A stretch of 64,000 nt of DNA from Callaeas wilsoni. Taxonomy: Eukaryota; Chordata; Aves; Passeriformes; Callaeidae. Positions 50,590-63,638 of the stretch are shown in pieces. A model generated the notes under the pieces. The model had not been told where the DNA came from and made no database searches. It worked only from the letters and a program-made list of their open reading frames with translations. The position numbers and the translations under genes were made by a program. The stretch covers positions 56,001-120,000 of the forward strand of contig VWPU01002926.1 of the NCBI GenBank assembly GCA_013398955.1, in the 5' to 3' direction. Positions within the stretch are counted from its first letter, which is position 1, and every line of letters starts with the position of its first letter.

Positions 50590-53500
50590 CTGCCCTTAAG
50601 ACCAGGGCAGATTCCTTCCCAACTCCAGTCTGCCTAGTCCACGCATCACTGTGCTTGGACCGGATAAAGACAACATACCCCATACTCTTGGTTCAGACTC
50701 TTCAGCAACATGGAAGAAAATGAAAGGACCAGAGACATAATACTTCCTAATATTTTGCTCCTGAAAAGAAGTAACAGAATTAAAATTGATAATAATAATA
50801 ATAATAACAACCTCAAGACATGCCATCTCCACTCTATTGCTTGTCTCATCAAACTTTCTGCATCATGGAGAGCTCCTAGTCTTCCAGATGGGAAAGGACT
50901 CCTCCAGGTCCTGCCAGTCTGCACTAATCACCTCCCTTTGGCCGTAGAGAGACATGTAGCTCTGCAAAGAATTTGACTTTTTTTTGCCCTGGTGCTCCAT
51001 TCAGGCATTTTCACTCAATCTCATGGTCTTTCAGTACGGTCCTCTGCTGATAAACAAGGTTTATGGAAGGAGGGAGGGAAGACAGCAGAACAATCAAAGT
51101 TGATAGTACTAGATTGTTTTTTGACAATTTTCCTGTGATAGTCCTTCAGTGATGTGTCAAGCCTCTTTCCTGGGAAGGATGCCTGTCTGGAATGCATTAC
51201 TGTAACCTGTCTTGGTCAAATTTAAACGTGTTCAAGTACAGCATACAAAATGGAGTTCAGGAGACAAAATGGAGTTTCCATTTAATACAAACATACCACT
51301 TTGCCAAACTGTGTCAAAAAAGGGATTTTCCATCGTGTGTAATGTTTACAGAGCATCTCTGTTTTTATCTTTAATGGTTGCCATAACAAGATCAACTGTT
51401 TCTTTAGCATAGCAATTTGATGATTTATGTTGTATCCCATTATTATTTTAGTCTCATTTCAGCAGCTCTGAGTAAAATAAAATACCACTCTTTGTCATCA
51501 AGCAACATGAGACAATATCCACTCTTGGCATTTGGTTTAAAATAAACAAAATTACCTCGTTTTAAAGGTTTTTCAGGATTAGTGGCTTTTAGATAATGTA
51601 AGTTAGAAATGATATATATAAGCTGTAAGCAGTAAAATCACTAAATCACTAGAAATAAATAATCATTTTGCACAATGCTATTGCAACATCTTAAAATGAA
51701 ACAACACATTGTGCTGGGGCACCATCAGAGTAAGGTAAACTATGGTTTAATGATATATCTAAAGTTTATATTTAAACCTAAATCTATCTTCCAGTTCCAA
51801 TCAAAGATGGGAGAAATTTGTATTTAGATTATGTGATTAATAACACAGGCTTTGAAGATCTGTAAGATCCTTTGAAGAAATCAGAATGTCAAGTCCAAGT
51901 GGCTTTACCCAGAAGATGAACTTATTAAATACAGCAGCTTCCACCAATATCATCATCTCTCCCCTTGCTTCTTCCCCTTTAATCTTTACATTTTAGGATA
52001 TCACTGTTGGGATATATTTGTGCACAGAACATCGTCCAAAGTTGCTCCCCCTCCACACCCCTGTCCCAAGCGTGTTTTGGCATCAAAAGCCACGTGAGCT
52101 CATATTCCTCATGCTTCCCTGCCCACACTGCAGCTGGACTAGATGCAGTACTGTCACATTGTACTGCTCTTCAGTATGAACAGGAAAAAGCTCAAACATT
52201 CATGTGCTTGATTCTTATCTTTTACATAGCTCATATAACTGTGCTGAAGAACTTAGGGCACATATTTATATATATATATGCATAGAAATAAAAAGCAGCT
52301 ATGCAATACCCTCAGAAGTCAAAAACTGGATGAAAAAGGAGCAAAATAAACTCTCATTTCACAGCAACAGCAAGGAGGTGTTAGGTAGGAAGAAGACGGA
52401 GGTAGAGGGGAGAGATGTCATTCTCCCTGTAATCCAGAGAGCACAGGTGATCCTGGCAATGAAAACAGAGTGACTTGGCATAGAAGAACGTAGCTTGAGT
52501 GGAGAGGAGAACGGGAAGTTAGGCTGAAAGCTCGTTTAACGTGTGTGTCTATGTGCTAGCTGTCAATGAACAAGGTATATGAAGTTAATGCAGATATTCA
52601 TCTGCATTTATAATCACTGTAGGTGCACATACAGTTACCAGCATGTAAATATACACCGGTATATAAATATATTTTATCTCCAGTTATCCTCTTTGGTTCT
52701 CAAGCCTTTCTAGCTTTCTCTGCCATCTTGCACCCTCCTTTTTTATTCCAAAGTTTTCTGTCTATGTAGGCGATCAAATAAACATTCTCTACATTGGTGT
52801 CACCATGAGAAATTTTGTTTTCTGTTCAACCTGTTTATCTTTGTGACATGGTCCATGTAGGGTGTTTTTAATTTAAAGCACATTAAGGATGAATAAAAAA
52901 TACCATTCTTGAAAGCTTTGGACTTCATAATCACTATTATAAATGTTGATAAAGTTTGCCGCAATTTAAATGGGAAGATGTAAACAGATTTCTGGCCATA
53001 CATTGTGTGACTCTGGTATGATGCCATGTTAATGGAAAGTAGAAGCCAGCCCTGGATCCCTTAAAACAGCTTTACCACTCTGGGCATTCGCTGAACTCTG
53101 CCATACCTCTTGCATCAGTTACAGTCAGTCAGTGTTTAAGTAATTCCATCCCTAACTTCTATGAGTAAATTGTATTTAATAACAGCAGTTGGGTATTTTG
53201 TGCATATTGGTTGATGAACATTACAACTTGTCTTACAAAGGGTCATTCTGAGAGGGCTTCTAACTGGCCGTGCCATAGTGTTGCCTGTGTGCTTTATTTA
53301 TAGTAATCATTTAAAGAAAGAATATTATGCAATCCTGATTTTATACTAGAACTAGCTCCCAGTTATATTTCTTTTCATATTACAATGCAGTCATATTCAT
53401 TTGCTCTCACCCAAACTTCTCATGCAGCTACACTTTAATGTGAAAAGAAATGTTGTCAAGAGTAGTTATTATCACACACCAGAATATTGTATTAGCATTC

Positions 53501-56500
53501 ACTTTTAATAGATTAAAATGAAATATTTTGAAATCTGCTCTTAATGATATTGAAGGATCTTGAAGACACATTGGGAAAGTTTTATATGAAATGTCATATG
53601 ATATATATACATCATACATAGGTTCATAAAAGACAGTTCATTTAACTGCCTGCCTTTGTGTTTCATCCGTTCTGTTGGGATGAATCATCCACAGGTTAAG
53701 TGATGCTTGTGCAGTTTCTTTGCTTGAAATCAAGCACAGTGAGTGGCAGGAAAGCTTAGGGAATACAAGCTGAGATGGCCGACCTGAGAATGATGAGTAC
53801 AATAAGACAATTTTGGAGGCATAGAGTATAACCTGGAAGAAAACTCTGGTAGTTGAAGACGTCTTTGAGTCATATCTGCTCATCTTTTGACTCACTCTGA
53901 TCCAGATAGGTTGCGTGACCTGCTGTTGCATACATCACCTTACTTGTAAAGCTGAATTCCAGGTGGATGTAGCATGAATTAAGGTGTCCAGGTGGAGAGT
54001 TGTTGAGAGGTGCCATGCTGCAGAGCCTGCATGTTACAAAGCAGTCTATTAAAGGTGAAATGATTCAATATTAATTTCTGGGGCTTAGGGGTGTGTTTTG
54101 GAAGCTTCTAAACAGATGGGAAAAAAATATGAATAGAACTTTCCAGTTGATCAAATTGTTGGCATTTTTTCCTCAGTTTATTGTTTTGATGTGGGATTGT
54201 CACATTTGGGCAAGGTGAGCATTGTATCTGGGCTGCAGCAGTTTTTCTGAACGTTTTGTTATTGAAGGCTTGTGTACCCTTTCTTTAGCTGGGGTGGGAT
54301 GTATAGGTCATCTCTGTTCCACACTGCTTTGGTAGTTGGGAAAGGGGATGATGAATACACAAATCAGTATTGCAGTAAATATTTTGTTTTATTCTGGTAT
54401 ACAAAGATCATATTTTCACTCTTTTATAAACACTTTAGTAAACACTGAGAACGTGAAGGAGGTACCTCCTGGCAATACCTGCTGTACAAAATACATGTGT
54501 ATATGCTTCATCCTTTGAGTTTATGGGTATTTTTCAGGCTCATATCCAAAGTCTTAGGAACTGCCAAGTAGCCGTGTGCCACACTGCAATGGACCGAGGG
54601 CAGATAATAATTTAAACAGTGGTAAATGTAGTACAAATACTAACATGGCAAGAGTGTTAGTGTCAGCTGACGCATTACAGTCCACAGTCTGCATGTATAA
54701 ACACTAGAAAAAATACACATCCCATCAAATCTTGCTGACCTATATAACCTATTACACAACATCTTGCACATACTTCTGACAAGCAGATGCTAAATATTGC
54801 AGTGACTAAACTCCATGCTTGAATATTGAAGAAACTAAGTAATAAATCAGACAGCTGCTGGGTATTTTTAGATGTTAACAGGTCAGTCAGATTTTACAAA
54901 CATTATGCATCAATATATTTTTCTGAAAATTTACCCTAACAAATTAATCCAAAATGTTGCAGAAGGTAGTTTCTCATGTAAGCATCAATCCCCTTACATT
55001 TCTCATGTGAGGTCAAAAGGCCACAAAGTTTAAATTTATGTATATTTTTTCTGGTTTGGTTTTTCTCAAACATGCTCACAAGAAAGCAGAAAGAGACCAT
55101 GGCAGAATAAAAATATTTCAGAGCTAAACAGAGGGCCACAAGCAACAAACAGGAGAGGCTGAGATCCAATATCCTTTCATGCCAGGGGGACCACTAATAG
55201 CAAGGCACTGATTAGGTAGGCAGATAATCCAAGAACAACACATAGAATTACAAAAATTTCAGTATTCATGGAAAAATACCTTAGGGAAATTATTCAAAGA
55301 ATGCAGATTTGGTGATTGTAAGCTTGGGAGCAAGGACAGATGACCAAACATTCAAAAGAGTGAATTATATGAAAGAATAGTATACTTCGTAAAGATTCTT
55401 AAATCACAGTCTCATGCATTATGGAAGGCAAAATAAATTGAAATAATCCTTGACTGTATCTAGCCAGTATGCAGAAAAGAAATTTCTTCATATTCATTGC
55501 AACTAAACACAGGCAACACAGTATTTGAATTCTAGCAAAGCTTGCAATGTATCACAACAAATTTATGAAGGTAACGAGGGAAATTCAAAAGACGAGACTC
55601 AAGGAGTGATGGTTTCCAGGGCAGATAGGACTACCATAACCAGCAAGTTAACTATCCTGTCCATGGGATTTCTTACAAATATGATATGGATTGCATCTGT
55701 TCTGAAAAAGATATCAAACTTCATTCTAAAATGTCTGAGAAATGATGAGTTTGCTGTTGACATAATGCTTAATTACCTCCTAAAGTAGGAACTTGTACCT
55801 TATTTCAGGGCTGAATTTCTGTAATTCCCATTTCTCGACACTAGATCTCATTATACCACTGTCAGGAAGGCTGACATCTTGCTGTCAGACATCTTTCCAG
55901 GGTGTAAGTACCAATCACAGTGATCAAGGCACATTTCAGCCTTTCGTCTGACAAGCTGAATAAGTTGAGCTCCTGTAGGCCTTGCATTGGAGCGCTTGCT
56001 TTCCAACTACTGGCTATGAAACCTCTCTTCAGAATTTCACCTGTCCATCTGAGTAGAGCAAACGATGCATTTTTTTCCAATCCAGATAGTAAAATTTTTC
56101 TCCAAAACTCTACTTCGAATGCTTGTAAATAAGAACATTATTGAATGAGAAAGCTAAAAGAAATTGTACCTGTCAACAAGAAACAAAAAAGGAACAAGCA
56201 TCAATCACTATTTTATGATCTAATCCAGCTATCTCTATTCTGTCAAAATTTGGAAATACTCTATTCCCTGTGGCAGATCTGTGTCTGTGGCATAATCCTT
56301 CCCCTCCCATGAAACTAGGACTTCTGACAGATAGTCTGTGACTATTTAATAGCTCTGGCCGGGAAGGGCAGATCATCAGCTGCTGTGCCAGGAGCTGGCA
56401 CTTGTTCATGTTACTGCTGCTGTTACAAGCCTTGTAGCCTTTGGCAGAGAAAGCAGATGAACAGCTGGAAGCCGAAACCTTTTCAGCCACCTCAGCAAAA

Positions 56501-57102
56501 ATTGGTAGAGCTATCTGCCAAAGCCACAGTTTAACTTTGCCACCTCAGGCTAGTTGAATATATCGCACCTTGCAGGTAGAATATCCCCAGAAGCTCAGCA
56601 CTGATCAAGAAAGGTCCATGGGATATTTCATGGGCACCTTCTGTAGGAGCAGAGCAATCTCCGTAGTAGGGACTTCTTAGAAAAGCTGCTGTGTCATGCA
56701 AAACAATGGCTCATGGCCAAAATATGTCACTCTAAGCATTCACACAAAGGGTCAGGTGCAAGTTATTTCAAACAGACCTCATAACAGCTGGAAATTTGTG
56801 GTTGATGTCTGGAGACAGGAATTCCTGCCGTTGTTCATTTCTACTTGAAAGGTTTAAAAAGATTTTCCCTAGCTCCTGAGCAGACACTGGGACTATCATC
56901 GCCCTGTTGGCACTGCCACTTGAGTGGGTGTGACAAGAGTTCTGTAGGGACATTTTCCAGACTATGTAAGAAATCAGTAGTTTTACACTTCTTCGTGCTG
57001 GTACAGGATGAGGCTTCAGATCTGACAGTTTTTCTCCATCTAGACCTTCAGATTTTAATCAACTCCTTTCTATGACATTTCCGTTACTTCTTAACTGCAG
57101 TT
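50590..57102. other. Unique intronic DNA
   Basis: AT-rich intron with an (AAT)n run at about 50790-50807 and a short TATATATATA run near 52268. No recognised mobile element, exon or RNA gene. Confidence 0.5.
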
Positions 57103-57172
57103 GAGAGAAGAAAAAGAAAAAAAAAGAAAAAAAGAAAAAAAGAAAAAAAGAAAGAAAAAAAAAGGAAAGAAG
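57103..57172 (+). repeat. 70-bp homopurine (GAAAA)n tract
   Basis: All 70 bases are A or G on the + strand, mostly AAAAAAAG units. The tract sits 661 bases upstream of the first base of TOX exon 2. Homopurine runs of this length can form triplex DNA and stiff A-tract structures. Confidence 0.96.
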
Positions 57173-57479
57173 CTTTTTATATATTGTAATATTTCCAGGA
57201 ATGGTATTTATCATTTACAGATGGGTTTTTTTGCAGTTCTGATTGTGAATGTTTACTTTATTCACACATCAAGCAAACTATCCTTGTACACCATACGGAT
57301 GGGAGGTATACTCTTTCATACATTCAGATGTCTGAAAGCTGTCTGGAAATGTATTTCCTACTTTCTGATATGGGAACATTTCAATAGGAGGGGGTTTAAT
57401 TTGTTTTGAAATTTCAACTCTTGCTCTGCTCAGAAGCTAAAGTTGGAATCCATTAAGATGCATTTTAGTGCAGATTCTA

Positions 57480-57810
57480 TTCTCATCTTCCTTTTCTCAG
57501 TAAGTGTGCAATTCACTTACTACTTCATTGCAACCAACGGCAATATGTATACATGGTGCACAAAATGAGCCATTTTGTTTTAAAACAGATTGCAGATGAA
57601 AGGAAACCATTCATTTCTTCCTTGCTAGCTGTAATTACTAGAGCGCTAATTACTCCAAATCACTGACATCCAGGGTCAATAAGGATGACAACAGGAACAT
57701 CAAAGACAAGAAGCACACATGCAATTACAAGTCTCTAAAACCAGGCTGTAATATTATTTTATAGCAACTGTTTTTTTCAGTCAATGCTAAAAAAATCAAG
57801 TTTGCTGAAT
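57480..57810 (+). promoter_or_regulatory. Exon-proximal intron segment with TAATTAC direct repeat
   Basis: The motif TAATTAC occurs twice, at 57632-57638 and 57647-57653, 15 bases apart, start to start. The surrounding 300 bases have no repeat. Exon-flanking intron sequence is often conserved, so this may be a splicing or transcription control segment, but I can only see the motifs. Confidence 0.28.
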
Positions 57811-57833
57811 GTTTACTATTATTTCCTTTGCAG
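57811..57833 (+). promoter_or_regulatory. TOX: 3' splice site of TOX exon 2
   Basis: The stretch ends in a pyrimidine-rich run and TTTGCAG, directly before the first codon (TTT) of the exon. A plausible branch point is the A of TTTAC at 57815, 18 bases before the AG, which is close to the junction. The polypyrimidine tract is interrupted by purines, so the site looks moderate rather than strong. Confidence 0.85.
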
Positions 57834-57899
57834 TTTGACGGTGAGAACATGTATATGAGTATGACAGAACCAAGCCAGGACTACGTGCCAGCCAGCCAG
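57834..57899 (+). CDS. TOX: TOX exon 2 (internal coding exon, partial gene)
   Basis: This 66-base exon encodes 22 residues, starting FDGENMYMSMTEPSQ and ending in PASQ, with no stop. I recognise it as the second coding exon of TOX (thymocyte selection-associated HMG-box protein), starting near residue 35 of the mammalian protein as I remember it. The paralogues differ here: TOX2 and TOX3 lack the MYMSMTEPSQDY string. TOX is a nuclear DNA-binding factor of the HMG-box family, known for roles in T-cell development and exhaustion. This exon belongs to the N-terminal region, well before the HMG box, and has no domain of its own. The exon is preceded by TTTGCAG and followed by GTGGGT, and both junctions fall between codons, so it is phase 0-0. 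Exon 1 (initiator Met) and exon 3 onward are outside the window. Identity is from recalled family sequence, not from a search. Confidence 0.95.
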
Positions 57900-57905
57900 G
57901 TGGGT
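57900..57905 (+). promoter_or_regulatory. TOX: 5' splice site of TOX exon 2
   Basis: The exon ends CAG and the intron begins GTGGGT. This matches the CAG|GTRAGT consensus except at intron position +4, so it is a good donor and sets the exon end. Confidence 0.88.
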
Positions 57906-60101
57906 TAATTAATCTTCTCTGCCTTGTTTCAAATTGTAATTAAAAAGATTCAAAGAGTTGCATTGCAAATGAGTGGCACTATCAGTAACTGCTGCAATCA
58001 GGAATAATCATAATTTATAAACAAAGCATTTAAGCCTTGTTTCCAGTTAATGAGATAGAGCTGATAAAACACCAGAGTTGGCGTTTGTTGAAAGATACTA
58101 CCTTGTTTCCTCTCCAGAATGCAAGCAGCTGTTTTGCCAGCATGATCTTTCCTAAACAGTTGTTTTACCTTCAGGAAATAAAGTCTTTACAGGTGCAGGT
58201 TATTTGTTTGTCTGACTGCAGACAAGTTAATCATTATAAGCTATACATGTCACAAATAGCTTTAATTATCACTCGTAGGACAGTTGAAGAATTGCATTTT
58301 TAACACTAATCCTATGTCTGAGGAATGTTGCTGTTATTACACAATTAGCAGTGCAGTTAAGGCAATGACTTAGCCTTCTGTAGCTTGCAGACTAAAAGGC
58401 TTAATGTGATGTGCATTCTTTAAAAGTATTTTTGAGCCCTTTTCCTTTTGAGGAAGCATATACAATAAATTTTGATACTGAATGTATATCAAAAAATCTT
58501 CCACCTTTATGCTTCAACCCAAAGATCCTAGAGACTTCTAAGAATTAAAAATTTTAATTACTCCTTAAAAAGCAAAAATAGTTTTGAAAGTTTTGGGTTG
58601 TCTACCTATTGCTACATCTATATGTAGGGGAGAATTTTTCATTCATTTCACATGTTTCAGTTTAACTTTGCAGCAGTGAGTGGTGGGGTGGTGCTGCGGA
58701 TCAGTTAGATTGTGTCAGAAATTGCCATGAATAACCAGACTTGTGCTCTATGTCATGTAATATTTCAGGCCAGCAGTGTCTGGCCTGATGGAACGGGGAG
58801 GCTTATGTTTAGAATTCTCATTAGAGAGGAAATAAGTTTGCACGAATAGTAATTATGTTTAGATAAGCTGGATGTAACTTAGGAATCAACAGCTTTGGAA
58901 AGTGTACATTCAAAACTAAATGTCTTCATGAAATAGTGTTCTTCGGGTACACAGATTCATTGGGGGCAGGGAAGCAGGAGGTTGTGTGAGATGAGTACAT
59001 GGTTCAATCAAAAAGACCGTCTTAAAAGTGTTCCACCATGTTGCTTCCCAGCTTTCTGTTGAAGTCACTCTGAAATACCTTTAGAGACCAATAGTACTTT
59101 GCATTTAGGAATTGTGCATGATTGAACTTATTCAGCTAAGAACTCTCCAAGATTCAGAGGTAGTTTAGAATAGAACTGTTTGATTAAAAAATGAAAAATT
59201 ATATTATTAATTTTTCTCTAACCATTAATCCAAAAACTGTACTGACAAGTTTTAGTATTACTATTAGATTAAAGCAGCCTAGTATCATCTCATTTTTGCC
59301 TTAAGGGTTTTGAAGTGCAAGGGCTAATTGAATTTGTTTGAAACAGTAGAAATACAAACTCTGTGAATGATTGCTGTTATCAGGCAGCTGCTACCTTTCA
59401 GAGAATCATTATGTCTGTCTTAAATAGTTTTGAATAAAGAATTGCAAATCCACATTATACATCAGAATTATTTTTCTTCTGTTGATATTTTTGTACTGTG
59501 TATGCATGTAGTTTAAATAATTTAAGTGGCATATTGAAAAATTAAGAGTATAAGTTTTAATCTTTTATGCAGTTTCTACATGTGCTAACAAGGCCCAGAT
59601 TCTCAGAGATATTTATGCATCTAACACACACTGGTTGCAGTGAAAGTAAGGTTTTTAAAGTACCTTTAAAGAGCCAGGCCTAGGTGTTTTAAATGTAAAT
59701 GACTTTGTCTTCAAGGAAAAAAAAAAAAGTCTATCAAATGTGACATTTCCAAATTCCAAGATGTCAGAAAACCCTGAATACTTACTAAGGGCTGGAACCA
59801 AGACAGGGCTTACAGACTTAAAATCTGACCATGGCAAAGCTGAACTCTTGGGTGTCTGGCTCCCAGGCAGAGTTCAAAACCCAAAGGCAACCTCTCTGTT
59901 CTTTCCTAGGGAATCCATGTGGCAAGAAGCAGCTCAATTGCCAGGCACAGTGTTTTAAGTTGTTACCAAGTGTACACCAGTCAACCAGCCTTTTGTGCCT
60001 GTTTGAGAGTAGCTGTCAGCCTTGGGCTGTCACAACCTCCTTTCCCTTGCTGGGATTGTCTCCTGGTGCTTACATTGTTGCAGTGATTTTAAGTGAATGT
60101 A
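57906..60101. other. Unique intron 2 DNA
   Basis: AT-rich sequence after the exon 2 donor, without recognised repeats or further exons. A short A run occurs at 59718-59729. Confidence 0.55.
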
Positions 60102-60520
60102 CAGAATCACAGAATGGACTGGGTTGGAAGGGACCTTAAAGATCATCTAGTTTCAACCCCCACGTCATGGGCAGGGAACCTTCCACTAGCCCTCATTACT
60201 CAGAGCCCCATCCAGCCTGGCCTTGAACACTTCCAGGGGTGGGGAGTCCACAACCTCTCTGGGCAACCTGTTCCAGTGCCTCACCACCCTTATAGCAAAG
60301 AACTTCTTCCTAACGTCTAATCTAAACCTATCCTCCTTGAGGCCATTCCTCCGTGTCCTATCACTACAGGCCCTAGTAAAAAGTCTCTCTCCAGCTTTCC
60401 TGTTGGCTCCCTTCGGGTACTGGAAGGCTGCTCTAAGATCTCCCTGGAGCCTTATCTTTTCCAAGCTGAACAACCCCAGCACTTTTAGCCTCCCTTCACA
60501 GAAGAGGTGTTCCAGCTCTG
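60102..60520 (-). mobile_element. CR1 LINE 3' fragment (antisense)
   Basis: The + strand begins CAGAATCACAGAATGG and TGGGTTGGAAGGGACC, the complement of the CR1 3' end, and continues through GGGCAACCTGTTCCAGTGCC. On the - strand one frame gives [15 protein letters not shown], then [22 protein letters not shown] and [13 protein letters not shown], the C-terminal CR1 ORF2 sequence. This copy retains an open frame across the fragment and looks younger than the one at 7712-8640. It is 5'-truncated near 60520. Confidence 0.94.
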
Positions 60521-63500
60521 TGTGGGCTGGAGCATATGTGAAAGCCTGTAATAATAACAGTATTTGAAAAAAAGAGAGACAAAACAACTTCATTGGGAAC
60601 AGGAATCTGGGGTGTGTTGGAAACCTGCCTCTCATGTTTCATCAAGAAGTTGCGACTGTGAGAGGAGCCTTCCCAAACCTGTTCCTGACACAGACAGCTG
60701 TTAGTCGTTCCTCAAAGGAGCTAAACAACTCTTCATTGACAGTATCTGTGAGGCTTTCACTGATCGTAATGGGGTGCTGTTCCTTTCTTGGGTGTAAGCA
60801 TTTGGTGGTCAGCCAGTACTGGTGAACTGACTACCATTTCAAGATCCAGTTTGGTGGTTAAAACTGGAAAAAAAATACAGTATTTCCTGCTCTGAACACA
60901 AAGCATGAAAGATTGTGTAGCTTACAGGGATAAGGAGAGGAACAGTAAAGGATGCAATTGTATTTTCTGACCCTGGCTTTAGGACTGCTCTTTCATTTTC
61001 CTGTCACTGTTATTGGATGTAAAACACATAATGCCATAAAAAGAGAGGAGGAAATGTTCTCACTCAGATGACAGCATAGTTGCTCCAATCGTAGTTTCTC
61101 CAATCATAGTCCTGTGTCTATTTTCCACCTGTGCTCATGATTCTTGCCATTGCATGACCTCAGTGAGAGGAATGCAGGCTCCTTCCCACCCTTGATAACT
61201 TGGCTGTTCCCTCACAGGATCAGAGAGGAGGGGTTGAATCCTGTCAGAATGAGGAGTGAATTAATTACTCTGCTTTTCTTGATGGATTCACATCTGTTAA
61301 CTAAAATATGAATCCCACATATAAGAAGATACATGGTCCTATCAGAAACCTTTATTTAAGCTCTGGTCATGCTGACTGAGTCAGACACAAGCATCATTTT
61401 CTAATTTCAGGGTCTGACACAGCTTATTTGGGAAGTGGGTTGGCAGACTGAGTCATGGTATGTAACACCAAGGACCAAGGGGTTTCCACTTGGCTGTCTT
61501 CAGGATTATGTGACCATAGAGGCAGGATTGCTGGAGTCCTGATATATGCTGACAAGCATCTCAGTTCCTTCTGTTTACTGCAAAGTGTTCATATCCAGAA
61601 AAACATCACCTTACATTATTTTACGGGTTTTAATCAATTTATCCCCTTTAGGCTAACATAAATAAAAGCTCAGCCATTGGACAGGAAAAATATAGTTTTG
61701 TTCCTTTTGCTATATAACATCAAACATCTGCATAGTTTGGTAATCTGAGACAAGTTGCCTCACAGCATCCCTCAACAATAATTATCATTTCTGTTCAATT
61801 TTCAAATCAGTACATGCTTTGGGACTTACAGACCAAGTTGCTAAGTAGCAACATATGGCTCACTACTGTTCCTGTGATGTTGCTGCAAGCAAATAGCATA
61901 ATTCTATACTTGAAATGATTTTTACAGAAAGCCAGTGCTGGAACTGAGCCAGAAGAATAAGTATACAGTAAAAATTAATTATTTTCTTTTAAACTGTCCC
62001 AAAAGGCTGTTTGGCAATGTTCTCTCTGTGTACGTTTCATATATATGTGTAAGTACTGCATTTTTGATTATAATATATGTAGTATGGGACTCTATACTGA
62101 AGGCATCTCCTAAATGAGTTATGCCAGCCATATTAACAAACATGCACAGTAAAACTGTGACATTTTCACTACTAATTGCACTTCAATCTGAAAGAATTTA
62201 TAATTTTAAAATAAAACTATGCCAACGTATCTGCATTTGAGATTCCCACCAATTATTGTTTTCTCCCCACACCTGTAGTTGGAATCCTGGACATGAATTA
62301 TTCTTTATGTTGTTCTTCCTCCTGTAATTTGTGGGCCACGCACAGCACAGTGTAAAATTATATTGCTTATTTTACATTTCTTCCTAGTCACAATATGGAA
62401 TGTAATTCAGGATTCTGTTGCACAAAGCTTTAACACATTTGTAGTGTTCCTGAGGCCTGATAAATGTTAAGGTTAATGAGTCCATCTGCCAAATTCCGTG
62501 CAAGGTCCAAAGGGAAGGGATGAGAACAGGCCTGGAGCTGATGACTTGGGGCAGTGCCCCTATTGTCCCACTGGGAAGAAAAGATCTGAGGCAGAGGAAG
62601 GAATACTGTTTGCTCAGAGGTGGTATTTTCCTGCTTCCCAGAACTATGCCAGGGAGATCCATCTAAAATATATCTGCATGCTCTTTGATAGAGGAGGCAC
62701 CATGTCAAAACTGTTTTGTCCTGTACAACTACAGGGTGAAATAGGACGGAATGATATCCAAAAGAGAAATTTTTCACATTAATGTTGCCTTATGCACATG
62801 GTCCTACATATAGCCCTAACATAATTTTTACATTTTTATACCATAATTTCTTAAATTATTAATGACATAACTATTACTCATTGAAGTAGGGATGTATAAA
62901 TGGTACATAATAGCTGGCCTCTCTTGCTCTGTGTTGGTCCTTCCCTGTATGTAGGCTAGAATTCCAGGGTGCTGCCAGAAGACACAGCTCTTCAGTCTTG
63001 TTGCCTACAACAGTCTCCATCAGTAGAGCAGGGCAGGAGTTGGCTGCCTTGGAAAGGATTGAGAAAAGCAGCATTCTTAGACAGAGAATCATTACATGGT
63101 CCAGTGTAGTCCCATGGGTACATACTACTCTGACCTGAAGTCCAGCACAATCCTGCCCAAAAGTTGGAAAGCTTTTGCTCATTATTTGAGAGGCTGCTCC
63201 ACAGTGAAAAGACATTGCCTCCTTGGCAGTCAGCTGGCTGGCTGGCTGCAGTCCTGGGCTGTTTTGGACCGTATTCCACCTCCCTCTTCCTGATTTACTA
63301 TCTTTTAATTTCAAAAATAGGTTATCAACAGAAGGAAGTCTAGTTCTTGGTCCTCCATTTCTCTGAAGTAGAAATGCCACATTAAAAAAAAGAAGAAACG
63401 GACATAGGTTAAAGTGGCCTCAGGGAAAGAAAAATACCAGCCAGGCCTTTCAGATCCTGAATGAGTGGTTAAAGGTAGATGTAATTTTACTCTGCCTTTC

Positions 63501-63638
63501 CCTTTTGTGTAAAACATAGCCTTTTAATGTTATATTAACATCAGGCAGAGTCTGGAAAGAACTGAGTCCCTGATTAAAATACATCAACAGTTGCATTAAC
63601 AAGGCTATGTATATGTATTTATAGATATACATCTTTGG
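60521..63638. other. Unique intron 2 DNA
   Basis: No recognised repeat or exon. The longest frame, minus strand 62874-63380, is discussed under rejected items. A short (GGCT)n run occurs at 63235-63246. Confidence 0.5.

Larger units (their letters stand above)
1..57833 (+). other. TOX: TOX intron 1 (3' portion, open at the left)
   Basis: Everything left of the exon 2 acceptor is taken as the downstream part of the large first intron, because the exon that precedes this one in TOX (beginning MDVRFYP) is not visible in any frame. The DNA is AT-rich, with many stops in all frames, and contains LTR and CR1 relics plus simple repeats. An unannotated alternative first exon or antisense noncoding RNA could lie here, but nothing in the sequence proves one. 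Confidence 0.85.

Noticed and set aside
62874..63380. 168-codon minus-strand open frame, the longest not explained by CR1
   Set aside because: With six frames over 64 kb about one frame of this length is expected by chance. It has no recognisable motif, low-complexity bias or splice context, and several overlapping frames exist on both strands.
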